A DNA stretch of 41,290 nt from Actinomycetota bacterium (lineage in GTDB: Bacteria; Actinomycetota; Thermoleophilia; RBG-16-64-13): NCBI GenBank assembly GCA_023483915.1, contig JAMDEO010000127.1:1-41290 (forward strand), in the 5' to 3' direction. The notes beneath the pieces were generated by a model. The model searched no databases. It was not told where the DNA came from and saw nothing but the letters and a program-made list of their open reading frames with translations. Of the stretch, positions 8,256-16,803 are shown in pieces (positions within the stretch are counted from its first letter, which is position 1; each line of letters opens with the position of its first letter). Position numbers and translations under genes: made by a program.

Positions 8256-8867
8256 ATGGAATTGCCGGAACGTCAACGCATGATCCTGCAGTTCATTGAG
8301 GACACGGTGGACCGCCAAGGTTATCCTCCCACGGTGAGAGAGATTGGGTTGGCGGTGGGCCTATGCTCGCCGGCCTCCGTGCAAAGTCATCTTGCGTCTC
8401 TTGAGGCGAAGGGCCTTATCCGGAGAGGGTCCGCCAAGAGACGCGCGTTGGAGCTTGTCAGGCCAGCGGGTCGACGGCGAGATTCGCGTCCTTCAAGTTC
8501 CAGGATTCCGCTTGTGGGGCGAGTAGCAGCTGGGATGCCAATGCTCGCGACAGAGAGCGACCATGAGGCCATTGAGATCCCGGAGTTCCTCGGCGAGTCC
8601 GACGGGTGTTTCGCCTTGCGCGTCACCGGCAGTTCAATGGTCAAGGCGGGCATTCTTCATGGCGACGTGGTGGTGGTGAAACGTCAGGAAACCGCCGAAG
8701 ACGGCGACATCGTAGTGGCGTTGCTGGACGATGAGGCCACTCTCAAGCGGTTCTTCAAGGAAGACGACCACGTGCGTCTACAGCCTGAGAACGATTCCAT
8801 GGAGCCCATCTTCACCCGGGATCCCCGCATTGTCGGCAGGGTAACGGGTGTGCTCAGGAGGCTTTGA
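8256..8867 (+). CDS. lexA: LexA SOS repressor/protease
   Basis: LexA represses SOS genes and cleaves itself when stimulated by RecA filaments. The 203-residue protein has an N-terminal winged helix (RQRMILQFIEDTVDRQGYPPTVREIG) and a C-terminal S24 peptidase domain. The self-cleavage site is Ala-Gly at about residues 92-93 (RVAAGMP). The catalytic Ser is in TGSSMVKAG (about 127) and the Lys in ATLKRFF (about 164). GTG 8253 and ATG 8256 are adjacent; I chose the ATG. Its own LexA box and promoter lie immediately upstream. The stop codon directly precedes the next small gene, so the two are probably co-transcribed. Confidence 0.97.
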   Translation: MELPERQRMILQFIEDTVDRQGYPPTVREIGLAVGLCSPASVQSHLASLEAKGLIRRGSAKRRALELVRPAGRRRDSRPSSSRIPLVGRVAAGMPMLATESDHEAIEIPEFLGESDGCFALRVTGSSMVKAGILHGDVVVVKRQETAEDGDIVVALLDDEATLKRFFKEDDHVRLQPENDSMEPIFTRDPRIVGRVTGVLRRL

Positions 8868-9131
8868 ATGCAAACCAACCGCCGGGACCACCGGGCAGCA
8901 GGGACATCGTTGGCGCAGTACGTGCTCACTCTGCGTGCCGGAAGTCGCTGTCACTGCTGCGGCGGACCGCTCGCAATCGCCGACCCCAATGTTTCCGGAG
9001 ATTGCCTCTTGGGCATGCGCGTATTGAAATGCCCACACTGCGGGGGCGAAGTGGCCGGTTTGCCCGGCTCGTCGTCCGCCCAGGAGGGTGATCGAGCCGT
9101 GTTTGCGGGGGCTCAAAGACCGGCGGCATGA
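8868..9131 (+). CDS. small zinc-ribbon protein of unknown function, coupled to lexA
   Basis: This 87-residue protein is not one I recognise by name. It has two CxxC pairs (CHCCGGPL and CPHCGGEV) about 27 residues apart, the layout of a zinc ribbon, and a disordered C-terminal tail. The ATG follows the lexA stop with no gap (TTTGAATG), so it is probably co-transcribed with lexA and could be SOS-induced. Whether it binds nucleic acid or protein cannot be told. Some doubt remains that it is a real gene, but its Cys spacing and exact junction argue for it. Confidence 0.65.
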   Translation: MQTNRRDHRAAGTSLAQYVLTLRAGSRCHCCGGPLAIADPNVSGDCLLGMRVLKCPHCGGEVAGLPGSSSAQEGDRAVFAGAQRPAA

Positions 9132-9153
9132 AGGTGTGAGAGAGCCAGAAGAA

Positions 9154-9228
9154 TGGCTCCTCGGGCAGGACTCGAACCTGCAACACCCTGGTTAACAGCC
9201 AAGTGCTCTACCATTGAGCTACCGAGGA
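9154..9228 (-). tRNA. tRNA-Asn (GTT), CCA encoded
   Basis: The minus strand folds into a standard tRNA: acceptor TCCTCGG with CCGAGGA, then TAGCTC, anticodon loop CTGTTAA (GTT) and T-arm GCAGG-TTCGAGT-CCTGC. Discriminator G is followed by an encoded CCA (9156-9154). Confidence 0.95.
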
Positions 9229-9243
9229 GCGTGGACCTCGCGT

Positions 9244-9272
9244 AGTATAGGCGACGCCCAGGCTGGGTGCAA
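9244..9272 (-). promoter_or_regulatory. promoter of tRNA-Asn
   Basis: The minus strand reads TTGCAC (9272-9267), a 17-base spacer and TATACT (9249-9244), identical in both hexamers and spacing to the lexA promoter. The tRNA begins 16 bases downstream of the -10. Confidence 0.78.
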
Positions 9273-9402
9273 ATGCCTCGTGCCGGACTGGCTTACCTCC
9301 GGCGCTCTCTGGGCAGACAGTGCATTTCGGCGTCGAGCCAGGCAGGAACGGCCGATATCAGTTCGATACGATGCGGAAAAGACGGCCATCTTGGAGGTTA
9401 GG

Positions 9403-10815
9403 GTGAGTACTGACTCCGCGCATCTCGAGAGCTTCAAAGCATATGACATTCGGGGGCGAATACCCGACCAGCTCAACGAAGAGATGGCGGAGATCATCGG
9501 GGCGGCCTATGCCGAATTCGTGCACCCCTCGAAGGTAGTTGTCGGTCATGACATGCGGCTATCCAGCCCCTCGCTGGCGCAGGCCGTATCAAAGGGCATT
9601 CGGGCAGCCGGGACAGACGTCGTCGATATCGGCCAAGTGGGCACTGAGGAGGTGTATTTCGCCACATTTGCTCTCAATCTCGATGGCGGAGTGATGGTCA
9701 CCGCAAGCCACAATCCCAAGGACTACAACGGGATGAAGTTCACCCGCGATCTGGCCAGACCCATCAGCGCAGACACCGGGTTGATGGACATCGAGCGTCT
9801 CACGCTCCAGGCGATGAGCGAGGCGGCCTCCCGCGAGAGTGACGCTGGCACGCGACCAGTCCGCAGCAGAGGGAAGCTCGAGACCATCGACAACCGATCC
9901 CGCTATGTCGAGCATCTCCTCACCTACATCGACATGGCCAAGCTCAAGCCGCTCAAGATCGTGGCCAACAGTGGCAACGGCTGCTCGGGTCCCGTCCTTG
10001 ACTTGCTGGAGAAACACCTGCCCTTCGAGTTTGTCAAGCTCAATCACGATCCGGATGGGTCTTTCCCGCACGGCGTACCCAACCCGTTGCTTCCGGAGAA
10101 CCGGGCTGCTACGTCCGAAGCGGTGAGAGCGGAGAAGGCTGACCTGGGCCTCGCCTGGGACGGCGACTTCGACAGGTGCTTCTTCTTCGATGAGAACGGC
10201 GAATTCGTCGACGGCTACTATTTGGTAGGCCTGCTCGCTCAGAGGGCCCTAAGACGTCATCCAGGAGCGAAAATAATCCACGATCCACGGCTGATATGGA
10301 ACACTGTGGAGATAGTTGAGGAAGCAGGCGGCACTCCTGTCCAGTCGAAGAGCGGGCACGCCTTCATCAAAGAGAAGATGCGGGCCGTGGACGCGGCCTA
10401 CGGTGGGGAGATGTCGGCACATCAGTACTTCAAAGAGTTCTCCTATTGCGACAGTGGCATGATCCCCTGGCTGCAGATAACCGAGACGATGTGCACCACG
10501 GGCCGCCCGCTGTCGGCAATGGTGAGCGAGAGAATTGCTCGCTATCCCGTTAGCGGCGAAATCAACCTAACCCTCAAAGACCCCGGCGCAGCTCTGGCCG
10601 CTATTGGGAAGGCTTACGGAGGCGGGGCTCTGTCGATCGACGAAATGGACGGCCTCAGCATCGAGTATCCAAAATGGCGCTTCAACGTGCGGCCGTCCAA
10701 TACCGAGCCGGTGATTAGGCTGAATGTGGAAACGAGAGCAGATGCCGGGCTTCTTCACGAGAAGACTCAAGAGGTACTCGACATACTGAAGTCCAGCGGC
10801 GGAGGAGGCTCGTAG
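9403..10815 (+). CDS. manB: phosphomannomutase/phosphoglucomutase (alpha-D-phosphohexomutase)
   Basis: This enzyme interconverts hexose 1- and 6-phosphates and supplies precursors for GDP-mannose or glycan synthesis. It contains the phosphoserine loop MVTASHNPKDYNG (active Ser about 102), the Mg-binding loop WDGDFDRCFFF, the sugar-binding GEMSAHQYF, and the phosphate-binding RPSNTEPVIRLNVE. Its 470 residues suit the ManB/CpsG branch. The track's ORF begins inside the divergent tRNA-Asn, so I use GTG 9403, which has GGAGG five bases upstream and begins near the usual AYDIRG. Its stop overlaps the next gene's GTG (TAGTG). Mannose versus glucose preference cannot be decided here. Confidence 0.93.
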   Translation: MSTDSAHLESFKAYDIRGRIPDQLNEEMAEIIGAAYAEFVHPSKVVVGHDMRLSSPSLAQAVSKGIRAAGTDVVDIGQVGTEEVYFATFALNLDGGVMVTASHNPKDYNGMKFTRDLARPISADTGLMDIERLTLQAMSEAASRESDAGTRPVRSRGKLETIDNRSRYVEHLLTYIDMAKLKPLKIVANSGNGCSGPVLDLLEKHLPFEFVKLNHDPDGSFPHGVPNPLLPENRAATSEAVRAEKADLGLAWDGDFDRCFFFDENGEFVDGYYLVGLLAQRALRRHPGAKIIHDPRLIWNTVEIVEEAGGTPVQSKSGHAFIKEKMRAVDAAYGGEMSAHQYFKEFSYCDSGMIPWLQITETMCTTGRPLSAMVSERIARYPVSGEINLTLKDPGAALAAIGKAYGGGALSIDEMDGLSIEYPKWRFNVRPSNTEPVIRLNVETRADAGLLHEKTQEVLDILKSSGGGGS

Positions 10816-12569
10816 TGAGGTTTGCCCTCGCGCAGGTGAACCCCACCGTCGGTGACCTCGCCGGCAATGCCTCCCTCATAACGGCTTACATCGAAGCTGC
10901 GCGGCGCGCCGGGTCGCGGATCGTTGTCTTCCCTGAGCTTGTCGTCTCCGGGTACCCGCCCGAGGATCTGCTGCTGAAAGATCACTTTCTCCTCCAGTGC
11001 AGAGAGGCGTTGGGTCAGGTTGCCCGAGCCTGCCGGGACATTGTGGCCCTGGTTGGGGTTCCTTTATGGGAGGAAGGGGCCGTCTATAACGCAGTGGGCA
11101 TCCTTGGAAATGGGGTGGAGATCGATTTCTACCGCAAGATCTGCTTGCCCAACTACGCCGTCTTCGATGAGAAGCGGTACTTCCAGACTGGAGACCGTCT
11201 CGCCATCTTGGAAGTGGGAAAAGCACGCCTCGCGGTCAATGTATGCGAAGACATTTGGATCGACAAGGGCCCAACCGAGGCCGCGGCCCTACTGGGGGCG
11301 GCCAACGCGGTAATCAACCTGTCTATGTCTCCCTACCACCTGGGCAAGGGAAAAGAGAGAGAGGCCATGCTTTCGCGTCGGGCCTCGGTCGCCGATGCAT
11401 TCGTGCTGTACGTGAACGGCGTTGGCGGTCAGGACGAGTTGGTCTTCGATGGGCAAAGCGTGGTTTTCGACCCGCAGGGACGGCTTATTGCCCGGGCATC
11501 GCAGTTTGTGGAGAGCCTCTTGATCGTCGACCTGGAAATCGAGAGAGCCTCATCAACCCTCCCATCCGCGGATATCCGAGAGGAGTGGTCCCTTGACGTG
11601 ATCAAAGTGCATCTGGGACCGGCTGCTCCGCCGGTCAAGGAAGTGGCCTCCCCGCTGGTTGACGATGCCGGTTCCTCGCCTGCGGTTCCGGTTCCGGCGA
11701 CGATAGTCCCCTCACTGTCCACAGAGGCCGAGATCTACGAAGCCCTTTGTCTTGGCGTACGCGATTACGTTCAGAAGAACGGTTTCCGCCACGTAGTGAT
11801 CGGCATGAGCGGCGGCATTGATTCTGCCCTCACTGCCTGCATCGCGACCGACGCGCTGGGCAACGAGAGGGTAACCGGAGTGTCCATGCCCTCGAGGTAT
11901 TCCAGCGAGGGCACCCAAAGCGATGCCAGGGAGACCGCTAGACGCCTGGATATCGACTTCCGCGAGATCCCAATAGAGAAAGTGTTTCATCTTTACCTCG
12001 AAACCTTGGAGCCCTATTTTGCGGGAACACAGCCCGGTGTGGCGGAGCAGAACATCCAGGCTCGAATCAGGGGAAATCTGCTGATGGCGCTCTCAAATAA
12101 ATTCGGCTGGCTTGTCTTGACCACCGGCAATAAAAGCGAGACGGCCGTTGGATACGCCACCTTGTACGGCGACATGGCAGGTGGATTCGCGGTTCTCAAG
12201 GATGTTCCCAAGACGATGGTCTACCGCCTTTCGCACTACCGCAATGGGCTGCAAACCAACGGTGGACCTATCCCGGACACCACGATCACGCGCGCTCCAT
12301 CCGCCGAACTGGCCGCCAACCAAACGGATCAGGACAGCCTGCCGCCGTACGAGATCTTGGACCGCATCATCGAAGCCTACGTTGTCAGTGACGAAAGCGT
12401 GGAAGAGATAGTCGCTCGAGGCATCGAGCGCCGGGAAGTGGAGCGGGTGGTGGCCATGATCGACGGGAATGAGTACAAACGTCGCCAGGCACCGCCGGGA
12501 GTCAGGATCACGCCTAAAGCCTTTGGAAAGGATAGAAGGCTCCCCATGACGAACCGGTATCGGGGATAG
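10815..12569 (+). CDS. nadE: glutamine-dependent NAD+ synthetase
   Basis: NadE makes NAD+ from deamido-NAD+ with ATP and glutamine. The first 270 or so residues are a nitrilase-type glutaminase with the Glu-Lys-Cys triad: Glu in [15 protein letters not shown], Lys in [14 protein letters not shown], Cys in VNVCEDIW. After a Pro/Ala-rich linker, the synthetase domain starts at about residue 300 with the ATP pyrophosphatase loop [11 protein letters not shown] and continues through [23 protein letters not shown]. At 584 residues it is full length. The GTG start overlaps the preceding stop, so it shares an operon with the mutase. Confidence 0.96.
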   Translation: MRFALAQVNPTVGDLAGNASLITAYIEAARRAGSRIVVFPELVVSGYPPEDLLLKDHFLLQCREALGQVARACRDIVALVGVPLWEEGAVYNAVGILGNGVEIDFYRKICLPNYAVFDEKRYFQTGDRLAILEVGKARLAVNVCEDIWIDKGPTEAAALLGAANAVINLSMSPYHLGKGKEREAMLSRRASVADAFVLYVNGVGGQDELVFDGQSVVFDPQGRLIARASQFVESLLIVDLEIERASSTLPSADIREEWSLDVIKVHLGPAAPPVKEVASPLVDDAGSSPAVPVPATIVPSLSTEAEIYEALCLGVRDYVQKNGFRHVVIGMSGGIDSALTACIATDALGNERVTGVSMPSRYSSEGTQSDARETARRLDIDFREIPIEKVFHLYLETLEPYFAGTQPGVAEQNIQARIRGNLLMALSNKFGWLVLTTGNKSETAVGYATLYGDMAGGFAVLKDVPKTMVYRLSHYRNGLQTNGGPIPDTTITRAPSAELAANQTDQDSLPPYEILDRIIEAYVVSDESVEEIVARGIERREVERVVAMIDGNEYKRRQAPPGVRITPKAFGKDRRLPMTNRYRG

Positions 12570-12619
12570 GGGCTATTATTCCGATACCTGTATCCATACC
12601 TACCCTCGGAACCAAGAAT

Positions 12620-13789
12620 TTGAGCGACTACATTATCAGTGAGAGCGCGTCGGCTGCGTCGGTGGGCCTGGTCGAGTTGCGGACGATCGACTTCGAGTCG
12701 CTCGCCCTCGATTCCGGACTCACGCTCGCTCCTGTCACCATTGCCTATGAGACGTACGGCCGGCTGAATGAACAGCGTGACAACGCGATCCTCATCCTCC
12801 ATGCCCTATCAGGTGATGCTCATGCCGCCGGCTATTACGAGGGTGAGACCCGGCTCGGCTGGTGGGAGACGATGATCGGTCCCGGCAAGGGATTCGATAC
12901 GAATCGGTGCTTTGTGATGTGCTCGAATGTCATCGGCGGCTGCAAAGGCAGTACCGGCCCGAACAGTATAAATCCGGAGACCGGCCGCGAGTACGGCCTC
13001 GATTTCCCAGTCGTGACCGTTGGCGACATGGTCCGGGCCCAGAAGATGCTCATCGACCACCTTGGCATCGCCAGGCTGCTGTGCGTTACCGGCGGATCTA
13101 TGGGGGGCATGCAGGCCCTGCAGTGGGCGGTGGCCTATCCTGAGAATGTGGCCTCCTGCATCCCTATCGCGGCGACGCCTAAGCATTCGGCAATGCAGAT
13201 TGCCTTCAACGAGGTGGGCCGCCAAGCCATCATGGGCGACGCCAACTGGAACGGCGGAAACTACTACCAGGGCGACCCGCCGGATGCAGGCCTGGCGGTG
13301 GCTCGCATGATCGGCCACATCACCTATCTGTCCGACGAGTCCATGCACGAGCGCTTCGGCCGGCGGCTGCGCAACAAGAAGGCCTTGGGCTACGACTTTA
13401 CCCTGGACTTTGAGGTCGAGAGCTACCTGCGCCACCAGGGGGAGTTGTTCACTCGCCGCTTCGACGCCAATACTTATCTCTATATCACCAAGGCGCTCGA
13501 CTACTTTGATCTTTCCGATGAGAGGGGCGTCCTAGTGGAGACCTTCCGGGACCTGCCGGCGGACATGCGCTTCTTGCTGATTGCATTCAGCAGCGACTGG
13601 CTCTATCCGCCGTATCAGTCCAAGGAGATCGTTCGGGCTCTCAAGGGCAATGGCCTGGACTGCTCCTATCTCGAAATGAGGTCGTCTTTCGGTCACGATG
13701 CTTTCTTGTTGGAGAACAAGGACATGACCCGGGTCGTCTGGCACTTCATGGAGTCCACGGCCCGCATAAACGGGGTGAAGCTTGGCTAG
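12620..13789 (+). CDS. metX: homoserine O-acetyltransferase family (MetX)
   Basis: MetX acylates homoserine in the first committed step of methionine synthesis. It has an alpha/beta-hydrolase fold with nucleophile Ser in [13 protein letters not shown], Asp in [11 protein letters not shown] and His in FGHDAFLLE. Family signatures include [34 protein letters not shown] and [13 protein letters not shown]. Acetyl versus succinyl donor preference cannot be settled by eye. The TTG start at 12620 gives 389 residues; its ribosome-binding site is weak, so the start is less certain than the gene. No SAM riboswitch fits in the 50-base gap upstream. metW follows with overlap, the usual pairing. Confidence 0.95.
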   Translation: MSDYIISESASAASVGLVELRTIDFESLALDSGLTLAPVTIAYETYGRLNEQRDNAILILHALSGDAHAAGYYEGETRLGWWETMIGPGKGFDTNRCFVMCSNVIGGCKGSTGPNSINPETGREYGLDFPVVTVGDMVRAQKMLIDHLGIARLLCVTGGSMGGMQALQWAVAYPENVASCIPIAATPKHSAMQIAFNEVGRQAIMGDANWNGGNYYQGDPPDAGLAVARMIGHITYLSDESMHERFGRRLRNKKALGYDFTLDFEVESYLRHQGELFTRRFDANTYLYITKALDYFDLSDERGVLVETFRDLPADMRFLLIAFSSDWLYPPYQSKEIVRALKGNGLDCSYLEMRSSFGHDAFLLENKDMTRVVWHFMESTARINGVKLG

Positions 13790-14606
13790 CGCCGGCAACG
13801 GCGGTGGGGCAGGCGCCGGCGGGCGCTCGGTAGGCACCAACACCGCCGCTGGTAGCGGCGGGGTCACAGGGGGCGCCCACACCGTCGCCGGCGGGGTCGC
13901 TCGTAATGCCGAAGGCGTGCGCTGGGACCACCTCTTCATCGTCGACCAGGTCCCGCAAGGGTCCCGGGTGCTCGACCTGGGCTGCGGCCGTGGGACCCTT
14001 CTCAAGATGCTCGTGGACCGCAAAGGCGTGCGAGGCACCGGCATCGAGATCGTGGAGGAGAAGGTGTACGATGCCGTCACCAAAGGTTTGACCGTCTTCC
14101 ATGGTGACTTCAACGAGGGGCTTTCCTACTACCCGGACAACAGCTTTGATTACGTCATCCTCAGCCAGACCCTGCAAGAGGCGCGGGAAACCGTAGCGAC
14201 GCTGTTCGAGGCGCTCCGGGTTGGGCGCTATGTGGTGGCGAGCTTCCCCAACTTTGGCCAGTGGCACTCGCGTTTTCAACTGCTGGTCAACGGGAGGGCG
14301 CCGGTGACCAAATCGTTGCCTTATCAGTGGTACGACACGCCGAACGTCCACTCGCTCACCATCAAGGACTTCCGGCGGTTTTCCCGGGAACAGGGGATCC
14401 GGATCGTGCAGGAATTCTTTGTGGGGGAGAAAGGCCCATTGCGAGCTTGGCCAAATCTGCGTGCGTCTTACGGGGTCTTCGTGTTGGAGAGCGTATTGGG
14501 CCGAGGAGAGGGCAGAGCGGCGCCGCAGGACGCCAGTGCGGCTCCTTCGGGAGCGGCCGGGGCCAAGGATAGCGCCGCGCCAAGGGCGACTGATACGGTA
14601 GAATAG
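13782..14606 (+). CDS. metW: MetW-like SAM-dependent methyltransferase-fold protein
   Basis: MetW is found beside MetX and is linked to methionine synthesis, though its precise biochemical role is unclear. The core (about residues 45-235) has the SAM motif [15 protein letters not shown] and the MetW hallmarks [22 protein letters not shown] and [13 protein letters not shown]. The ORF begins at TTG 13782, overlapping metX. Both ends are unusual: about 40 Gly/Ala/Asn/Thr-rich residues precede the core, and an Ala-rich tail of about 35 follows it. GTG 13917, just before RWDHLF, is a rival start and would remove the N-terminal tail, but it lacks a ribosome-binding site. MetW proteins are usually near 200 residues. 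Confidence 0.88.
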   Translation: MASAGNGGGAGAGGRSVGTNTAAGSGGVTGGAHTVAGGVARNAEGVRWDHLFIVDQVPQGSRVLDLGCGRGTLLKMLVDRKGVRGTGIEIVEEKVYDAVTKGLTVFHGDFNEGLSYYPDNSFDYVILSQTLQEARETVATLFEALRVGRYVVASFPNFGQWHSRFQLLVNGRAPVTKSLPYQWYDTPNVHSLTIKDFRRFSREQGIRIVQEFFVGEKGPLRAWPNLRASYGVFVLESVLGRGEGRAAPQDASAAPSGAAGAKDSAAPRATDTVE

Positions 14607-14627
14607 CTACTCCTTGAGCCGGTTCGC

Positions 14628-14701
14628 GGGCCCATAGCTCAGTTGGTTAGAGCTGCCGACTCATAATCGGCCGGTCGCAGGTTCGAGTCCTGCTGGGCCC
14701 A
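14628..14701 (+). tRNA. tRNA with CAT anticodon (Ile2 or elongator Met)
   Basis: Acceptor GGGCCCA pairs with TGGGCCC; D-stem GCTC/GAGC, anticodon stem GCCGA/TCGGC with loop CTCATAA (CAT), T-arm GCAGG-TTCGAGT-CCTGC, discriminator A. CCA is not encoded. The CAT anticodon fits either elongator tRNA-Met or tRNA-Ile2 whose C34 is changed to lysidine by TilS. The T-arm region resembles Bacillus Ile2 more than Met, so I lean to Ile2. A possible -10 (TAGAAT, 14599-14604) overlaps the metW stop, with no good -35. Confidence 0.92.
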
Positions 14702-15024
14702 CTTCGTTTGGAAGAAATCCCTGCCAGGTGGCATCTCCACCGGGAAGGCGCGAGGTCTCCGTTGACCTAGCGACCCTCCGGGGTCAAGAATTCTGTATTC
14801 CATACGCGCTCGGCTCTCTCCGCCGTTTGTTCACATGTCGAGGGCTCGGGCAAAAGCATTCCACCGGGTCCTCGGCCGGTTGGAGAGCAGCACCTCGTGG
14901 GATAATTGGGCTGACGTAGCAAAGCAAGCTGGTTTGAGGATGCCGCCCTTGCTGGCTAGTAAGCGGTCATCTCATGTTAGGGGTGGCCGCGGGCGATCGC
15001 GGCTTGCGGTTGGAGAGTCACCAC
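14702..15024. other. 323-base interval without a convincing gene
   Basis: Between the CAT tRNA and the DUF5714-like gene I see short overlapping ORFs (14728-14919 and the front of 14835-15086) without ribosome-binding sites or recognisable products. An imperfect inverted repeat (TTGACC...GGTCAA, about 14761-14787) is present. GATAAT at 14901-14906 has a TTGGAG 15 bases upstream, too close for a good promoter. Confidence 0.5.
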
Positions 15025-15846
15025 ATGAATCAAATATCACACACCGAACAATGCGGTATCTGCGGGGGAAAACTGACGTACTCTGAGGAAGCGCGGCCGT
15101 TCACCTGCTTTATTTGTGGGTCGTCCGAGGTCGGACACGTGTTCTGTTCTGCAGGCCACTATCTCTGCGAATTGTGCCATGGCGCCGACTTCCGACAGCT
15201 TCTGCCCCAGCTTCTGGATGCATCCGACGGAGTATCGGCAAGTGAGATTGCGGAAGAACTGATGGCCCGCCCAGAACTGCCAATGCTGGGCTGTGAGCAT
15301 GCCCTGATCGCGGCCGGGGCTCTGATTACCGCTCTAAGAAACAGGGGGAACCTCGGAGTGACGCACCGTCATGTCATTGAGGTCCTCGAACGAGCGACCC
15401 GTCAGGCGATTAGCGCCTACTGCGGTTTGAGCGGGGTATGCGGAGTCGTTCCCGCTCTTGGGGCCTGCTACAGTGTGCTGATTGGGGCTCAGTGCGGCAA
15501 AGGGCCGGAAACTCGAGCGACAATGGAGCTCGTGAGCCGGCTCGCCGCCGCCACCGCCGAGGAAGCGGAGCCCGGCTGCTGCAAGGCTTTCGTACGGAGT
15601 TGCCTCGCGGTGACTGAGGGTGTTCTGGAGGAGCGGCTGGGTATTCCTACCTCTCCTCGCAAACGCATAATCTGCCGCCATGTCGATCGCCATCCACACG
15701 GTTGCCGCGGGAGTGCCTGCGAGTACCATCCTGAGCATTGCTCGTCTGGGTGGGGAACAGAATTCACGCCGGCCCAACCCGGAAAAGAGGAGAGCTCAAG
15801 TTGCTTTGTCGCGGCCGGAGTCGAGAACGAAGCGGGGCATGGCTGA
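15025..15846 (+). CDS. DUF5714-like Cys-rich protein with N-terminal zinc ribbons
   Basis: Function unknown. The 273-residue product starts with zinc-ribbon-like Cys pairs (CGICGGKL, CFICGSSE, CSAGHYLCELCH), then a helical domain resembling DUF5714 as I remember it: CEHALIAAGALITALRNRG, SGVCGVVPALGACYSVLIGA and EPGCCKAFVRSCLAV. The family occurs mainly in anaerobes, including methanogens and clostridia, and its conserved Cys hint at metal or redox chemistry. That role is an inference. ATG 15025 has GGAG about ten bases upstream and begins just before the first Cys pair, so I prefer it to the track's 14974. The C-terminal 60 residues are rich in Cys and His and then disordered. It stands alone after a tRNA gene and faces two small minus-strand genes. 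Confidence 0.72.
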   Translation: MNQISHTEQCGICGGKLTYSEEARPFTCFICGSSEVGHVFCSAGHYLCELCHGADFRQLLPQLLDASDGVSASEIAEELMARPELPMLGCEHALIAAGALITALRNRGNLGVTHRHVIEVLERATRQAISAYCGLSGVCGVVPALGACYSVLIGAQCGKGPETRATMELVSRLAAATAEEAEPGCCKAFVRSCLAVTEGVLEERLGIPTSPRKRIICRHVDRHPHGCRGSACEYHPEHCSSGWGTEFTPAQPGKEESSSCFVAAGVENEAGHG

Positions 15847-15953
15847 AGTTGCAGCGCGGGTGACGACGTCGGTGCGAGGTCTGGAAAAATCTGAGCTGGG
15901 TTCTTTTCGCGCGAGAGAGCGCAGACCATTCACGCCACCGTCGCTTACGTCGC

Positions 15954-16205
15954 TTACGCGACTCGCATTGGTCGTATTTGGGCTACGCCGAGGTGGGTGA
16001 GAGCTATATGTCCGCGAGCAGGCCAGCGAATAGCGCCACGGTTTGTCCAGAAGTCACAGTAGTCGCTTGCGTCTGTCTCGGAGCATGAGAGATAGTCCTG
16101 AACGTCTTGGAACGAGACCGGCTCGTTCGCCTTGCCGTTCGCAAGATCGAAGATCGCGTGCAGGTAGCCACGCTCTGCTTGACCGATCACATCGTTAAAC
16201 CTCAT
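15954..16205 (-). CDS. small winged-helix-like protein, possible regulator
   Basis: I do not recognise a named family. The 83-residue frame from ATG 16205 (MRFNDVIGQAERGYLHAIF) shows a helix, a helix-turn-helix-like pair (VSFQDVQDYLSCSETDASDY) and a wing-like hairpin (AIRWPARGHIALTHLG), the pattern of a winged-helix DNA-binding domain. A weak GGGGGTGG precedes the ATG. The ORF continues upstream and overlaps the coiled-coil gene; a protein-like stretch (TDVGDNFFTWCAKPDLDSDSV) sits before this ATG, so a longer form from TTG 16346 is possible. It is co-directional with the coiled-coil gene and may regulate the local unit. Confidence 0.5.
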   Translation of the reverse strand: MRFNDVIGQAERGYLHAIFDLANGKANEPVSFQDVQDYLSCSETDASDYCDFWTNRGAIRWPARGHIALTHLGVAQIRPMRVA

Positions 16206-16383
16206 GGCGCCACCCCCAGCTGCTCTTTTGGCGACGACAAGCGTCACGGAGTCCGAATCCAAGTCAGGCTTCGCGCACCATGTAAAGAAATTATCGCCTA
16301 CATCGGTAACAGTCCCGTAACGATCGGCTGACTTAAACCTGAACAAGCCGGCCCGTGAGCAGCGTTGCGTGCGGTTGGGTACC

Positions 16384-16626
16384 TCAGACGCTGGCTCCAC
16401 CGGCTCCTTCCGATTTCTTCGCTCGAATGGAATCCTCGACTCTCTCAATCTTGGCTTTCAGGGAGCTGATCTCAGTCTCATACGTCTTGACTTGGTTGGC
16501 CGACACGTGCAACCCGGTTTGCCCGAGGACATACATTCTTTCTTGCTCGAGATCTTCAAGATCTCCCTCGAGGGCAGACAACAGCTCTTCTAATTCCGCC
16601 GTGCTCATACCGGAAAAGTCTTCCAT
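16384..16626 (-). CDS. 80-residue coiled-coil protein of unknown function
   Basis: The protein is highly charged and helical (TAELEELLSALEGDLEDLEQ and VKTYETEISSLKAKIERVED), consistent with two coiled-coil segments around a short central turn. There is no signal peptide or membrane segment. The start is well supported: GGAGG lies seven bases before ATG 16626. The next minus-strand gene follows, so they may form a two-gene unit. The shape recalls small prefoldin-like or scaffold proteins, but there is no evidence for a specific role. Confidence 0.65.
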   Translation of the reverse strand: MEDFSGMSTAELEELLSALEGDLEDLEQERMYVLGQTGLHVSANQVKTYETEISSLKAKIERVEDSIRAKKSEGAGGASV

Positions 16627-16733
16627 GGTTATCCTCCAAGCCTAGCCTTGACCGCGGCCTCCTAATCTGTTGGGACGCGCAATATAGAAAGATGCGCATA
16701 CAGCCGCCTTTGTATTCATGAACAGGCGAGTGG

Positions 16734-16747
16734 GTCGATCGATCGAC
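16734..16747. promoter_or_regulatory. perfect 14-bp palindrome between divergent genes (possible operator)
   Basis: GTCGATCGATCGAC reads the same on both strands. It lies between the minus-strand coiled-coil gene and the plus-strand Nif3-RNase H gene, about 17 bases before a TAGTAT (16765-16770) that could be the latter's -10. A protein bound here would cover the -35 region. Confidence 0.4.
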
Positions 16748-16803
16748 GACCAAGCGAGCCGTCATAGTATCCTAGGGGACGAACGAGAAACGGGGGACGG
16801 CCG

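Noticed and set aside
12570-12619. SAM riboswitch before metX
   Set aside because: Only 50 bases separate nadE and metX, and no riboswitch-like folding is visible.
14628-14730. tRNA as an attachment site for an integrated island
   Set aside because: No repeat of the tRNA 3' end was found downstream and no integrase gene is present.
15930-15962. Short repeat CGTCGCTTACGTCGCTTACG
   Set aside because: Only two 10-base copies at a gene end; no spacer structure, so not CRISPR or another array.
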